Below are positions 17,416 to 25,031 of a stretch of DNA of 64,000 nucleotides, one piece after another. Both the position numbers and the translations under genes were made by a program. Under the pieces are notes generated by a model. That model was not told the DNA's origin, searched no databases, and saw only the letters and a list, made by a program, of their open reading frames with translations. The stretch is from Anaerolineales bacterium (lineage in GTDB: Bacteria; Chloroflexota; Anaerolineae; Anaerolineales; UBA11579), in the NCBI GenBank assembly GCA_026129255.1, contig JAHCIJ010000003.1, positions 186,001 to 250,000 on the forward strand. The letters run 5' to 3'. Every line of letters starts with the position of its first letter. The first letter of the stretch is position 1.

Positions 17416-17430
17416 TTTTTTGGAAAGTTG

Positions 17431-18396
17431 TTATTCGAACAGGCCTGGGTGCAGCAGCTTGGCCAGATCCTCGAGCGCGTTGATGAGACGCGGGCCAGGG
17501 CGGCTCATGTGGTCATCGTTGAATGGATGAACTTGGTCATTGGTGACGGCGGACAGTGTGCCCCAACCCGTACGGGCAGCAACCGATTCCACCGTAGCGC
17601 CCCAGGCGTAGTCACCCAGCAGGATGACGTCAGGATCGGCTACCAGCAAGTCTTCGATGCTGTAGGGGAAGTAGCCCTCGATCTCGCCTGCCACGTTGGT
17701 GCCGCCAGCCAGGTTGATGATCAGGTCGATGAAGCTGCCTGTGCCCGCGGTGAACGGCGCGTTGGGATCGGTCTGACCATCGACTTCATAGAAGACGGTC
17801 GGGCGTTCAGCGACGGTAGCCACTGCCTCAAGCACGGCCTCGGCGCGGGCGCTGAGATCATCAATGGCCGCCAGAGCATCCTGCTCGTGGCCGGTGAGGA
17901 TACCGACGGTTTCCAGGTTGCGGTACAAACCTTCAAGATCGGTCGGGTTGCCCAGCCAGTAGACGGTGACACCGAGCTGCTCCAGCTGGTCCACCTGCTC
18001 TGGCGGAGTGATGCCTGCGGCTAGTACTAGGTCAGGTTCCAGGCTGAGGATGAACTCAGTGTTCAGGCCGGCGTAGGTATCGCCAATGTCAGCTACATCG
18101 AACGCTTCCTCGGGGAAGTTGGAATACGGGTCACGACCTACAACCTGGTCGCCCGCGCCTACGGCAAACAGCAACTCTGTGTTGGAGGGCGCCATCGAGA
18201 TCACGCGGGCGGCAGGCGCCGCGAGAACCACCTCGCGGCCAAGATCATCCACCAGGCGGATGCTGGTATCGACAACGGCAGGCGCCTCGGTAGCTTCCAC
18301 TACCGGAGCGGCAGGGGCTTCGGTAGCCACTGCCGCGGGAGCGCAAGCGGCCAACAGGGCGAGCAGCAGCAAACTGCTGAGAATATTTTTCTTCAC
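17431..18396 (-). CDS. btuF: Cobalamin-binding lipoprotein of ABC transporter
   Basis: The 321-residue substrate-binding lipoprotein has lipobox LAAC with Cys18, an Ala/Pro/Glu/Thr-rich linker (about 19-45) and two lobes of the BtuF/FecB periplasmic-binding fold joined by a long helix. Motifs such as RVISMAPSNTELLFAVGAGD and the DPDVILLGD stretch are typical. The start is GTG at 18396, preceded by an AAGGAG site. In a monoderm cell it would be tethered to the outer face of the membrane. The cobalamin riboswitch upstream supports B12 or a corrinoid as ligand. Confidence 0.9.
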   Translation of the reverse strand: MKKNILSSLLLLALLAACAPAAVATEAPAAPVVEATEAPAVVDTSIRLVDDLGREVVLAAPAARVISMAPSNTELLFAVGAGDQVVGRDPYSNFPEEAFDVADIGDTYAGLNTEFILSLEPDLVLAAGITPPEQVDQLEQLGVTVYWLGNPTDLEGLYRNLETVGILTGHEQDALAAIDDLSARAEAVLEAVATVAERPTVFYEVDGQTDPNAPFTAGTGSFIDLIINLAGGTNVAGEIEGYFPYSIEDLLVADPDVILLGDYAWGATVESVAARTGWGTLSAVTNDQVHPFNDDHMSRPGPRLINALEDLAKLLHPGLFE

Positions 18397-18417
18397 AGTA
18401 ACTCCTTAGTTGGTTAA

Positions 18418-18443
18418 ACAAAAATCCCTGCACGCGGCAGGGA
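18418..18443 (-). terminator. Riboswitch expression-platform terminator
   Basis: On the minus strand a 7-bp stem TCCCTGC/GCAGGGA (18443-18437 with 18431-18425), loop of five, is followed by a U-run broken by one G. It stands between the cobalamin riboswitch and btuF, so ligand binding probably stops transcription here. Confidence 0.75.
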
Positions 18444-18479
18444 AGGTGTTGTCAAGCGGTGTGTAGAGCTTGAACGGTA

Positions 18480-18640
18480 CTGCACCTCCTATCGTCGAGG
18501 ATTGTGCTAGAGCAAGCTGGGCCGGCGACCTGGCTAACCACCCCTCTAAGAGGGGACGGATCACAGTTGCGGGACAGCGCCGGATTCTCACCGGCTTCGC
18601 AGTTGCCGCTGTCTATTTGACAGCAGCCACCCAGTTGCAT
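18480..18640 (-). promoter_or_regulatory. Cobalamin riboswitch upstream of btuFCD
   Basis: The minus strand carries the hallmarks of the B12 aptamer: the core GCCGGTGAGAATCCGGC followed by GCTGTCCCGCAACTGTGA (within 18588-18553) and the conserved B12 box AGCCAGGTCGCC (18535-18524). It lies in the 323-base gap between btuF and the divergent lhgO gene, oriented toward btuF. With the terminator just downstream the mode is transcriptional shut-off at high cobalamin. Its promoter was not identified. The exact P1 ends are approximate. Confidence 0.92.
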
Positions 18641-18719
18641 GTTAATGAGCCTGTTGATTTTAGTGTGCGACCTCGCCCGCGTCAAGTTGCAGCGGCTGGG
18701 TTATCATGCCTTTTCAGAG

Positions 18720-19925
18720 ATGCAAGCTAAAACGTATGACTTTGTCGTAATCGGTGGTGGTCTGGTGGGCCTGGCCAGCGCGCGTGCTTTGTTGCAGAAG
18801 TACCCTGGCAGCTCGCTGGCTGTGTTGGAGAAGGAGCCGCAGGTGGCTGCGCACCAATCAGGCCGCAACAGCGGTGTACTGCACTCCGGTATCTATTACA
18901 AGAAGGGTAGCCTCAAGGCACAGCTGACCGCAGCCGGCCGCACGGCCATGTTGGCCTTTTGCGATGAGCACACGATCAAGTATCAGATGACCGGCAAGCT
19001 CATCGTCGCTACCACGCAGGACGAGCTGCCGCGGCTGCAGCCGCTGTACGAGCGCGGTACGGAGAACGGGCTGGCTCTCGAAATCGTCGGCCCTGAGCGC
19101 ATCGCTGAGATCGAACCGCATGTGACCGCTCTGCAGGCCATCTGGGTCCCGCAAGCGGGGATCGTGGACTACGGCCATGTGGCGCGCGCGTTGGCTGCAG
19201 AATTGGCTCGCGCCGGCGCAGAAGTGCGCCTGGGCGCCAAATTACAGCGCTTTGAGCGCAAAAATGGGATATTGCATTTGCACACCAGCAATGGCGAAGT
19301 GCAGGCGCGTATTGCGGTCAACTGTGGCGGCTTGTTCAGCGACCGGCTGGCGCGCCAGACCGGGGTGGACCCTGGGTTGCGTATAGTGCCCTTCCGCGGC
19401 GAATATTTCCGGTTGCGTCCGGAGGCGCAGCATCTGGTGCGTGGCATGGTCTATCCGTTGGCTGACCCGCGCTTTCCCTTCTTAGGAGTGCACCTGACGC
19501 GTATGACCGATGGCGAAGTGCTGGTGGGGCCGAACGCCGTGTTCAGCTTGCGGCGTGAGGGCTACTTCAGCCGGGATTTTGATCTGAAAGATACATTGGA
19601 ATCGCTAAGTTACAGTGGCTTTTGGCGCCTGGTGCTGCCTAATCTGAGCACTGGCTTGGGCGAACTGGTGCGCTCGGGCAGTGTGCGCGTGTTTGCGCGT
19701 GATGTGCAGAAGATGATGCCAGCCATCCAGGCCAGGGATTTGTTGCCAGCGCGTGCCGGTGTGCGCGCCCAAGCGATCGACAAAGATGGCAAGTTGGTGG
19801 AAGACTTTCGTTTTGCCCACGGCAACGGCTGGCTGCATGTGCTGAATGCGCCCTCGCCGGGAGCCACAGCCAGCCTGGCCATCGGCCAGCATGTGGTCGC
19901 CCAGGCGGCGGAGTTGGTGAGCTAG
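18720..19925 (+). CDS. lhgO: L-2-hydroxyglutarate oxidase
   Basis: FAD-dependent oxidation of L-2-hydroxyglutarate to 2-oxoglutarate, feeding electrons to the membrane quinone pool. The 401 residues begin with the FAD dinucleotide motif VVIGGGLVGLASA (residues 9-21), then AAHQSGRNSGVLHSGIYY, characteristic of LhgO, and end with a second FAD contact NAPSPGATASLAIG. ATG 18720 was chosen because the FAD motif follows directly; the frame extends to 18639 without support. A TATCAT box at 18702-18707 would give a leader of only a few bases. The epimerase gene follows one base after its stop. Confidence 0.9.
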   Translation: MQAKTYDFVVIGGGLVGLASARALLQKYPGSSLAVLEKEPQVAAHQSGRNSGVLHSGIYYKKGSLKAQLTAAGRTAMLAFCDEHTIKYQMTGKLIVATTQDELPRLQPLYERGTENGLALEIVGPERIAEIEPHVTALQAIWVPQAGIVDYGHVARALAAELARAGAEVRLGAKLQRFERKNGILHLHTSNGEVQARIAVNCGGLFSDRLARQTGVDPGLRIVPFRGEYFRLRPEAQHLVRGMVYPLADPRFPFLGVHLTRMTDGEVLVGPNAVFSLRREGYFSRDFDLKDTLESLSYSGFWRLVLPNLSTGLGELVRSGSVRVFARDVQKMMPAIQARDLLPARAGVRAQAIDKDGKLVEDFRFAHGNGWLHVLNAPSPGATASLAIGQHVVAQAAELVS

Positions 19926-19926
19926 C

Positions 19927-21021
19927 ATGGCTAAGCAGCTGGCGCTGGTGGTGGGAGCACGGCCCAACTTCATGAAGGCCGCACCGCTGATGGCGGCGGT
20001 GCAGGCCAAGGGCCGCCTGCAGGCGCGGCTGATCCATACCGGCCAACATTTTGATGCCAATATGTCTAATGTGTTTTTCCGCCAATTGCAAATGGCCGAG
20101 CCGGACTTGTACTTGGATATTCACGGCGGCAGCGTCAACGAGCAGGTGGCGCGTGTGATCCTGGAGCTGGATAAGGAATTCACGGCGCGCCGCCCAGACA
20201 TGGTGGTGGTGTTCGGGGATGTAAATTCCACATTGGCCGCTTCGATCGCGGCCAACAAACTCAATATTCCGTTGGCGCATGTGGAAGCCGGTCTGCGTAG
20301 CTGGGATCGCGAAATGCCGGAGGAGCACAACCGCATCGTGGCGGATGTGCTGGCGGATTATTTGTTCACGCCTTCGCCGGATGCAGACGAGAATTTGGCT
20401 GCAGCTGGCATCCCTGCTGAACGCGTGCATCGCGTGGGCAACATCATGGTGGATTGCTTGCTGCGCTTCAAGCCAGCCGCCGAGCAACTGGCGGCCTGGA
20501 CGGCGCACGGTCTAACACCGCGCCAATACGGCGTAGTGACGCTGCACCGCCCTTCCAATGTAGACGATCAGCTGGCGTTGCGAGGCATTGTTGAGGCGCT
20601 GGTGGAGATCCAGCGCAGTGTGCAACTTGTCTTCCCTGTGCATCCGCGTACACGCGCACGCATGGCTGAGTGGGGCTTACTGGATGCGTTGCAAGGTAGC
20701 GGGGTCATGCTGCTGGAGCCGGTGGGCTATCTGGAATTTATCAGCTTGATGACGCAGTCCCGGTTCATCCTCACGGATTCAGGTGGCATCCAGGAGGAGA
20801 GCACAGTACTCGGCATCCCGTGCCTGACGGCGCGTGAGAATACCGAGCGACCGATCACGATACAGGTGGGGGGCAACCGTCTGGTGGGTAACCGCCCCGA
20901 GGGCATTATTGCCGGCTATCGTGCCCTGCAAGGGGGAGCGGTAGCGCCCCAGCAGCCTGAATTATGGGATGGGCACACTGCTGAGCGCATCGAAGCCATT
21001 TTGTATGAAAAACTGAGCTAG
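19927..21021 (+). CDS. wecB: UDP-N-acetylglucosamine 2-epimerase (non-hydrolysing)
   Basis: Interconverts UDP-GlcNAc and UDP-ManNAc (or analogous 2-acetamido sugars). The 364 residues have the GT-B-like epimerase motifs GARPNFMKAAPL, TGQHFD, VFGDVNST, HVEAGLRSWDREMPEEHNR with the catalytic acidic residues, TLHRPSNVD and TDSGGIQEES. It lies just before the first regulator of the glycan locus and 1 base after lhgO. It may supply ManNAc- or FucNAc-type precursors to the pathways coded further right. A hydrolysing (NeuC-like) activity cannot be ruled out from sequence alone. Confidence 0.9.
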   Translation: MAKQLALVVGARPNFMKAAPLMAAVQAKGRLQARLIHTGQHFDANMSNVFFRQLQMAEPDLYLDIHGGSVNEQVARVILELDKEFTARRPDMVVVFGDVNSTLAASIAANKLNIPLAHVEAGLRSWDREMPEEHNRIVADVLADYLFTPSPDADENLAAAGIPAERVHRVGNIMVDCLLRFKPAAEQLAAWTAHGLTPRQYGVVTLHRPSNVDDQLALRGIVEALVEIQRSVQLVFPVHPRTRARMAEWGLLDALQGSGVMLLEPVGYLEFISLMTQSRFILTDSGGIQEESTVLGIPCLTARENTERPITIQVGGNRLVGNRPEGIIAGYRALQGGAVAPQQPELWDGHTAERIEAILYEKLS

Positions 21022-21039
21022 CTTCTATAGGAAGCTCTA

Positions 21040-21069
21040 TTGACATTTCTGCCGCGCGCGTGTCAGAAT
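21040..21069 (+). promoter_or_regulatory. Candidate promoter of the first glycan-locus regulator
   Basis: A consensus TTGACA (21040-21045) is followed after 18 bases by CAGAAT (21064-21069), ending 24 bases before the GTG of the regulator gene. A split inverted repeat TCAG (21063-21066) and CTGA (21077-21080) overlaps and follows the -10 region. A comparable arrangement precedes the second regulator at 46.6 kb. Confidence 0.45.
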
Positions 21070-21093
21070 TCATTTCCTGAAAGCTGGCTAGAC

Positions 21094-21582
21094 GTGAAAC
21101 AGCGCGAATACCAACTACTGGAAGCAATTGCCGAAGATGAGACCATTACCCAGGCGGGTTTGGCCACCCATTTGGGCATGGCGATAGGCAGCGTCAACTG
21201 GTACATCAAGCGCCTGATCAGCCGCGGCTACATTAAGGCCACGCGTATGGATCGCACCCGCTTGCGCTATAACCTGACCGGCGAAGGGATGCGCGCTTTC
21301 CAACGCAACGCCACTCAGTACGTCAAAGACTCGCTCAAGGTCTATCATGTGCTACGCCAGCAGGCAAAGGAGCTGATTGCCTCCATGCAAGCCAAAGGCA
21401 TTGAAAGTGTGTATATCGATGGCAGTGACCAGGAGCTAGACATCTTCCGTCTGAGTTGTCTGGAGACTGGCAGCCTGGCGCTAGATGAACAGCCGGGCGC
21501 GTACATCGTCCGCATGCGGAATGGCGCCTATTCGCTGGAGCGCAGAAAACCGGCTGGGAACGGAGCGCGCAAGATCGCATGA
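21094..21582 (+). CDS. EPS-type winged-helix (MarR-like) transcriptional regulator, copy 1
   Basis: A 162-residue DNA-binding protein. Residues 1-75 form a winged helix (LLEAIAEDETITQAGLATHLG, recognition helix in SVNWYIKRLISRGYIKATR, wing ending YNLTGEG) that resembles the EPS-associated MarR family found at exopolysaccharide loci. A helix (about 75-105) leads to a C-terminal extension of about 55 residues with DIFRLSCLE. A clear paralogue is encoded at 46697-47203. GTG 21094 fits the alignment to that paralogue. It probably controls the block it heads, inferred from position. Its stop overlaps the next ATG. Confidence 0.78.
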   Translation: MKQREYQLLEAIAEDETITQAGLATHLGMAIGSVNWYIKRLISRGYIKATRMDRTRLRYNLTGEGMRAFQRNATQYVKDSLKVYHVLRQQAKELIASMQAKGIESVYIDGSDQELDIFRLSCLETGSLALDEQPGAYIVRMRNGAYSLERRKPAGNGARKIA

Positions 21583-22640
21583 GCACCCCAGATCTCACAC
21601 AACTTCGTATTCCCGCGGAGGCACTGCGCCAGTTTGCCCTTAGTGCTTTTTTGAAAGCAGGCGTTGAGGCCGCAGTGGCCGAGGAAACCGCGCGCGCCTT
21701 GTGGCTCACTAGCTTGCGCGGAGTGGATAGCCACGGTATGCGCCTCCTGCCGCACTATATTGCCTCCATTGAAGGCGGCCGCTTGAACCCCAAGCCGAAC
21801 TTTACCTTTGAGCAGACCGCTGCCTCGACCGGGCGGCTGAACGCAGACCACGGCCTGGGTCATGCGGCGAGCATGCAAGCCATGCGCCATGCTATCCAGC
21901 TTGCAAAAGATGCTGGTGTAGGCTTTGTGTCTGTGTACAACTCCAGCCACTGTGGAGCGCTGGCCACCTACGCATTGGAAGCGTGTGAGCACGACATGCT
22001 GGGTATGGCTTACACGCATGCCACGGCGCGCATGCGCACACCCAATGGCAGCCGCGCCTTTTTGGGCACCAACCCGATCTGTTTTGCTGCTCCGATGGTA
22101 GATGAAGAGCCATTTTGCTTTGACAGTGCACCTACACCATTTAGTTTCAACAAGGTGAGGCAATATCGCGAACAGGGCTTGCAATTGCCACCGGATGTGG
22201 CGGCGGACAAAGATGGCCACATGACGCAAGACCCGCACGTGGCCGACCAGTTATTGCCAATCGGTGACTACAAAGGCTTCGGTCTCTCGCTCATGGTGGA
22301 TATTCTGTGTGGCTTGCTGTCGGGGATGCCCGTAGGCCGTGATATTAGCGATATGACTGGCGACCCGCTGTCTGAGAAGCGTTACCTGGGTCACTTCTTT
22401 GGCGCTATTCGCATCGATGCATTTGAAGATGTGAGCACTTTCAAAACGCGTATGCAGAAGCTGGCACGTGATCTGCGCGCCGAGCAGCCATTGGACCCCA
22501 ATGTGCCGATGCAGGTGGCGGGTGATCCAGAGAAGACTATCCAGCAGGAGCGTATTGCCAACGGCATCCCGCTGTATGCAACTGAGCTCGAAACGCTGAA
22601 TGCGCTTGGTCAACGCCTAGGAATCGGAGTGCTGGCATGA
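21579..22640 (+). CDS. Ldh-family NAD(P)-dependent 2-hydroxyacid dehydrogenase
   Basis: The 353-residue oxidoreductase belongs to the malate/L-lactate dehydrogenase-2 family (YlbC/YiaK fold), which is unrelated to Rossmann lactate dehydrogenases. Typical parts are GVDSHGMRLLPHY at about 47-59, the catalytic His in NSSHCG near 125, a cofactor loop around FLGTNPICFAAP, and DYKGFGLSLMVDIL. Substrates in the family are 2-keto acids or diketo sugars acids. Lying between a regulator and a CMP-sugar-type cytidylyltransferase, it may reduce an intermediate of an acidic sugar, which is inference only. ATGA overlaps on both sides. Confidence 0.82.
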   Translation: MSTPDLTQLRIPAEALRQFALSAFLKAGVEAAVAEETARALWLTSLRGVDSHGMRLLPHYIASIEGGRLNPKPNFTFEQTAASTGRLNADHGLGHAASMQAMRHAIQLAKDAGVGFVSVYNSSHCGALATYALEACEHDMLGMAYTHATARMRTPNGSRAFLGTNPICFAAPMVDEEPFCFDSAPTPFSFNKVRQYREQGLQLPPDVAADKDGHMTQDPHVADQLLPIGDYKGFGLSLMVDILCGLLSGMPVGRDISDMTGDPLSEKRYLGHFFGAIRIDAFEDVSTFKTRMQKLARDLRAEQPLDPNVPMQVAGDPEKTIQQERIANGIPLYATELETLNALGQRLGIGVLA

Positions 22641-23335
22641 GCAAGCCCAGTGTGTATGCCTTTATCCCGGCCCGCGGTGGTTCTAAGGGTATTGTGCGCA
22701 AAAATTTGGCAGAGTTGGCCGGAAAACCGTTGGTGGCGCACGCTATTTTGCAGGCGCAAACCAGCCAGTGGATCGACCATGTGTTTGTAAATAGCGAGGA
22801 TGAGGAGATCCGCAACGTGGCAGCGAGCTACGGCGCCGAAGTCATCAGCCGCCCAGAGGAGTTTTATCACGACAATAGCACGCAGGAAGTGGACCGCCTG
22901 CTGCAGTGGACGATAGGCGAGTTAGAAAGTCAAGCCCATACCATCGATATTGGCGTATTGTTGTACGCCACCTCGCCACTGCGCCAAGTTGAGACGATCG
23001 ACTTCGCCGTGCGAATGGTGGCCGAAGAGGGCTACGACTCGGTACTTTCACTGTACGAAGATACTACCTATCTGTGGCGCGTGGACGGCGATATAGCCGC
23101 CCCGACCAACTATGACCCCAAAACCCGCGGCCCGCGCCAGAAGGAACACTGGAACCAGTGGGGTGAGAACAAGGCCGTCTACGTTTTTCGCCGTGACCTA
23201 CTAATGGAGACTGGCTGTAGGCTGGGGGGCAAGATCGGATTTGTAGAGATGCCCAAGTGGCGCTCGGTCGATATTGATAAGCCCGAGGATTTGGAACTGG
23301 TGCGCAAGCTGGTTGAAGTGCGGGGTTTGGAATGA
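22637..23335 (+). CDS. CMP-sugar-type cytidylyltransferase (NeuA-like)
   Basis: Activates an acidic sugar with CTP. The 232 residues open with FIPARGGSKGIVRKNLAELAG, the nucleotide-binding loop of acylneuraminate cytidylyltransferases, followed by VNSEDEEI, LLYATSPLRQ and a C-terminal MPKWRSVDIDKPEDL with the Asp pair that binds metal. The actual sugar is unknown. No NeuB gene is in this block, although one occurs at 55.7 kb. The start and stop both overlap neighbours by ATGA, so it is coupled to the Ldh-family and methyltransferase genes. Confidence 0.85.
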   Translation: MSKPSVYAFIPARGGSKGIVRKNLAELAGKPLVAHAILQAQTSQWIDHVFVNSEDEEIRNVAASYGAEVISRPEEFYHDNSTQEVDRLLQWTIGELESQAHTIDIGVLLYATSPLRQVETIDFAVRMVAEEGYDSVLSLYEDTTYLWRVDGDIAAPTNYDPKTRGPRQKEHWNQWGENKAVYVFRRDLLMETGCRLGGKIGFVEMPKWRSVDIDKPEDLELVRKLVEVRGLE

Positions 23336-24213
23336 GCGCAAACACTTGTCGCCTGTGCGGTGCCAAGGAGCCAAACACCACATACAGTGGGCCGATCCGC
23401 GCTGGCGGCGCAGACTCCGGCACAGTGGATGGCTTCTCGATCCGTGGTTGCGCTGCATGCGGTGTAGAGTTTCTGGACCCGTTCCCAGAAGATACCGAGG
23501 CCTATTACACGGGCAAGGAATACTGGGAAGACCATCACGGCCCAGTCAACGTAGCCAAACTGTATGCCAAGCATGGTCCGGAGCAGCGCCGCTGGTTCTA
23601 TGAGGTCAGCGGTGAAATGCTACGCAACCAGCGTGTGGTGGATTTCGGGTGTGGCGCGGGCATCTTCCTGGATATGGCCAAAGGCTTGGCCGCCGAAACC
23701 ATTGGTGTAGACCTCGCCGAGCATTTCCGCGAGCACTTAGAAGCCAATGGCCACAAGTTTCTGCGTGGCTCTGATAGTTTGGCTGAGAACAGTGTCGATG
23801 TGGTCGTCTCATTCGACACATTGGAGCACGTGCCTGACCCGCTGGCGTTCTTGCAAGAGATCCGCCGCGTGCTCAAGCCTGGCGGGCGTGCTTTTGTTGG
23901 CTTGCCTAATCAAGATGACTTTCTCAAGACGTTTGTCCCTGATTATATTCCGTTCTTTTATCATCTCTCGCACCTCTACTATTTCAGTACACGCGCTTTG
24001 CAATTTGCATTTGAGCAGGCTGGCTTTGCTGATATCCATATTGGCAATGTGCATAAATACGACATCACCAACATGTTAGTGTGGGCGCGGGACCGCAAAG
24101 GCATCGGCACCCCGGGTAGCGATGTGTTTGACCGTTACACAGAGGATACTTGGCGCGGCAACTTGGAACGTCAGGGGATTGCATCCCATTTGTATGCGGT
24201 GGTGCGCAAGTGA
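23332..24213 (+). CDS. SAM methyltransferase with N-terminal zinc ribbon
   Basis: The 293-residue protein starts with a Cys4 zinc-ribbon-like part (C6-x2-C9 and C40-x2-C43, ending GVEFLDPFPE), followed by a class I methyltransferase domain with motif I VVDFGCGAGIFLDMA near 100-114, the motif II region DVVVSFDTLEHVPDP and post-motif ILKPGG-like RVLKPGGRAFVGLP. Zinc-ribbon methyltransferases of this layout are common in sugar clusters and some C-methylate nucleotide sugars. Which sugar or protein is modified here is not known. Confidence 0.82.
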   Translation: MSANTCRLCGAKEPNTTYSGPIRAGGADSGTVDGFSIRGCAACGVEFLDPFPEDTEAYYTGKEYWEDHHGPVNVAKLYAKHGPEQRRWFYEVSGEMLRNQRVVDFGCGAGIFLDMAKGLAAETIGVDLAEHFREHLEANGHKFLRGSDSLAENSVDVVVSFDTLEHVPDPLAFLQEIRRVLKPGGRAFVGLPNQDDFLKTFVPDYIPFFYHLSHLYYFSTRALQFAFEQAGFADIHIGNVHKYDITNMLVWARDRKGIGTPGSDVFDRYTEDTWRGNLERQGIASHLYAVVRK

Positions 24214-25031
24214 GTAGCAAGACCCTGATTACCGGCGCCTTTGGCAAAGTAGGCACAGCGTTGGCTGGCCTGCCGGGCGAGAAAGTGTTGATGGATACCA
24301 AGGCGCCAGCGGGCGTCCCAGGCGCCATCCAAGGCCGTGTGCAAGATACTGCGGTACTGCATCAGGCCATGGAAGGTTGCCAGGCTATAGTGCATCTGGC
24401 CGCCAGCCCGGCGGTAGACAGTAGCTGGGAGCAGGTGCAGGAAGACAACATCGCAGCCATGCACATCTTGTTGGAGGCGGCGCGCGAGCATGGGGTAGAG
24501 CGGATTGTTTTTGCTAGCACAAACCACACGGTGGGAATGGTTGAGTTGGAGAACGTCCCGCGGATATACGAAGGGGGCCACGGCATCATGCTCACCAAAG
24601 ACGCCGAGCCACGGCCAGACTCGTATTATGGTGTGAGCAAGCTCTTAGGGGAAAACCTGGGCCGCTATTATGCGGAACATGGCGGCCCGCGTTTTTATGC
24701 ACTACGCATTGGCTCGTTGCATCCAGTTGGCCACGACCACCCATATGCTGAAGCCGAGGGCTGGCTGCGCGCTGGCGCATGCGAGCGCGGCGATGACACC
24801 TACGAACTCAAAGTTAAGCGCCAGAAAGCGTTGTGGCTGTCGCACCGGGATGCATTGCAGTTGGTGACGCGCTGCCTGGAATACGACGGGCCAGCTTTCG
24901 ATATATTTTACGGAGTGAGCAACAATACGGCGCGCTGGCTAGATATTGACTATGCGCGCCAGCAACTCGGTTACCAGCCACAAGACAACGGTGCCGAGTG
25001 GCTTACTGTGCCAGAAAGTGTATTGGCATGA
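24210..25031 (+). CDS. Uronate-dehydrogenase-like SDR
   Basis: The 273-residue extended SDR has the Rossmann loop TGAFGKVG at 8-15, HLAASPAVDSSWE, RIVFASTNHTVGM, the catalytic DSYYGVSK (Tyr-x3-Lys) and the late motif FYGVSNNTARWLDIDYA. These last elements match uronate dehydrogenases, which oxidise galacturonate or glucuronate at C1, more than nucleotide-sugar epimerases. In a glycan locus it may instead work on a free or lactonised acidic sugar. GTG 24210 overlaps the previous TGA. The frame is open back to 24150 but lacks support. Confidence 0.75.
   Translation: MSSKTLITGAFGKVGTALAGLPGEKVLMDTKAPAGVPGAIQGRVQDTAVLHQAMEGCQAIVHLAASPAVDSSWEQVQEDNIAAMHILLEAAREHGVERIVFASTNHTVGMVELENVPRIYEGGHGIMLTKDAEPRPDSYYGVSKLLGENLGRYYAEHGGPRFYALRIGSLHPVGHDHPYAEAEGWLRAGACERGDDTYELKVKRQKALWLSHRDALQLVTRCLEYDGPAFDIFYGVSNNTARWLDIDYARQQLGYQPQDNGAEWLTVPESVLA

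Noticed and set aside
17386..17421. Plus-strand intrinsic terminator
   Set aside because: It has stem and T-run but no plus-strand gene precedes it; reported instead as an intercistronic hairpin.
19639..20508. 289-codon minus-strand frame across lhgO and the 2-epimerase
   Set aside because: Both plus-strand genes have full family motifs; the antisense frame has none.
22637..23335. Assigning this gene as a true CMP-Neu5Ac synthetase
   Set aside because: The fold is right but the neighbouring genes do not make Neu5Ac, so the substrate is left open.
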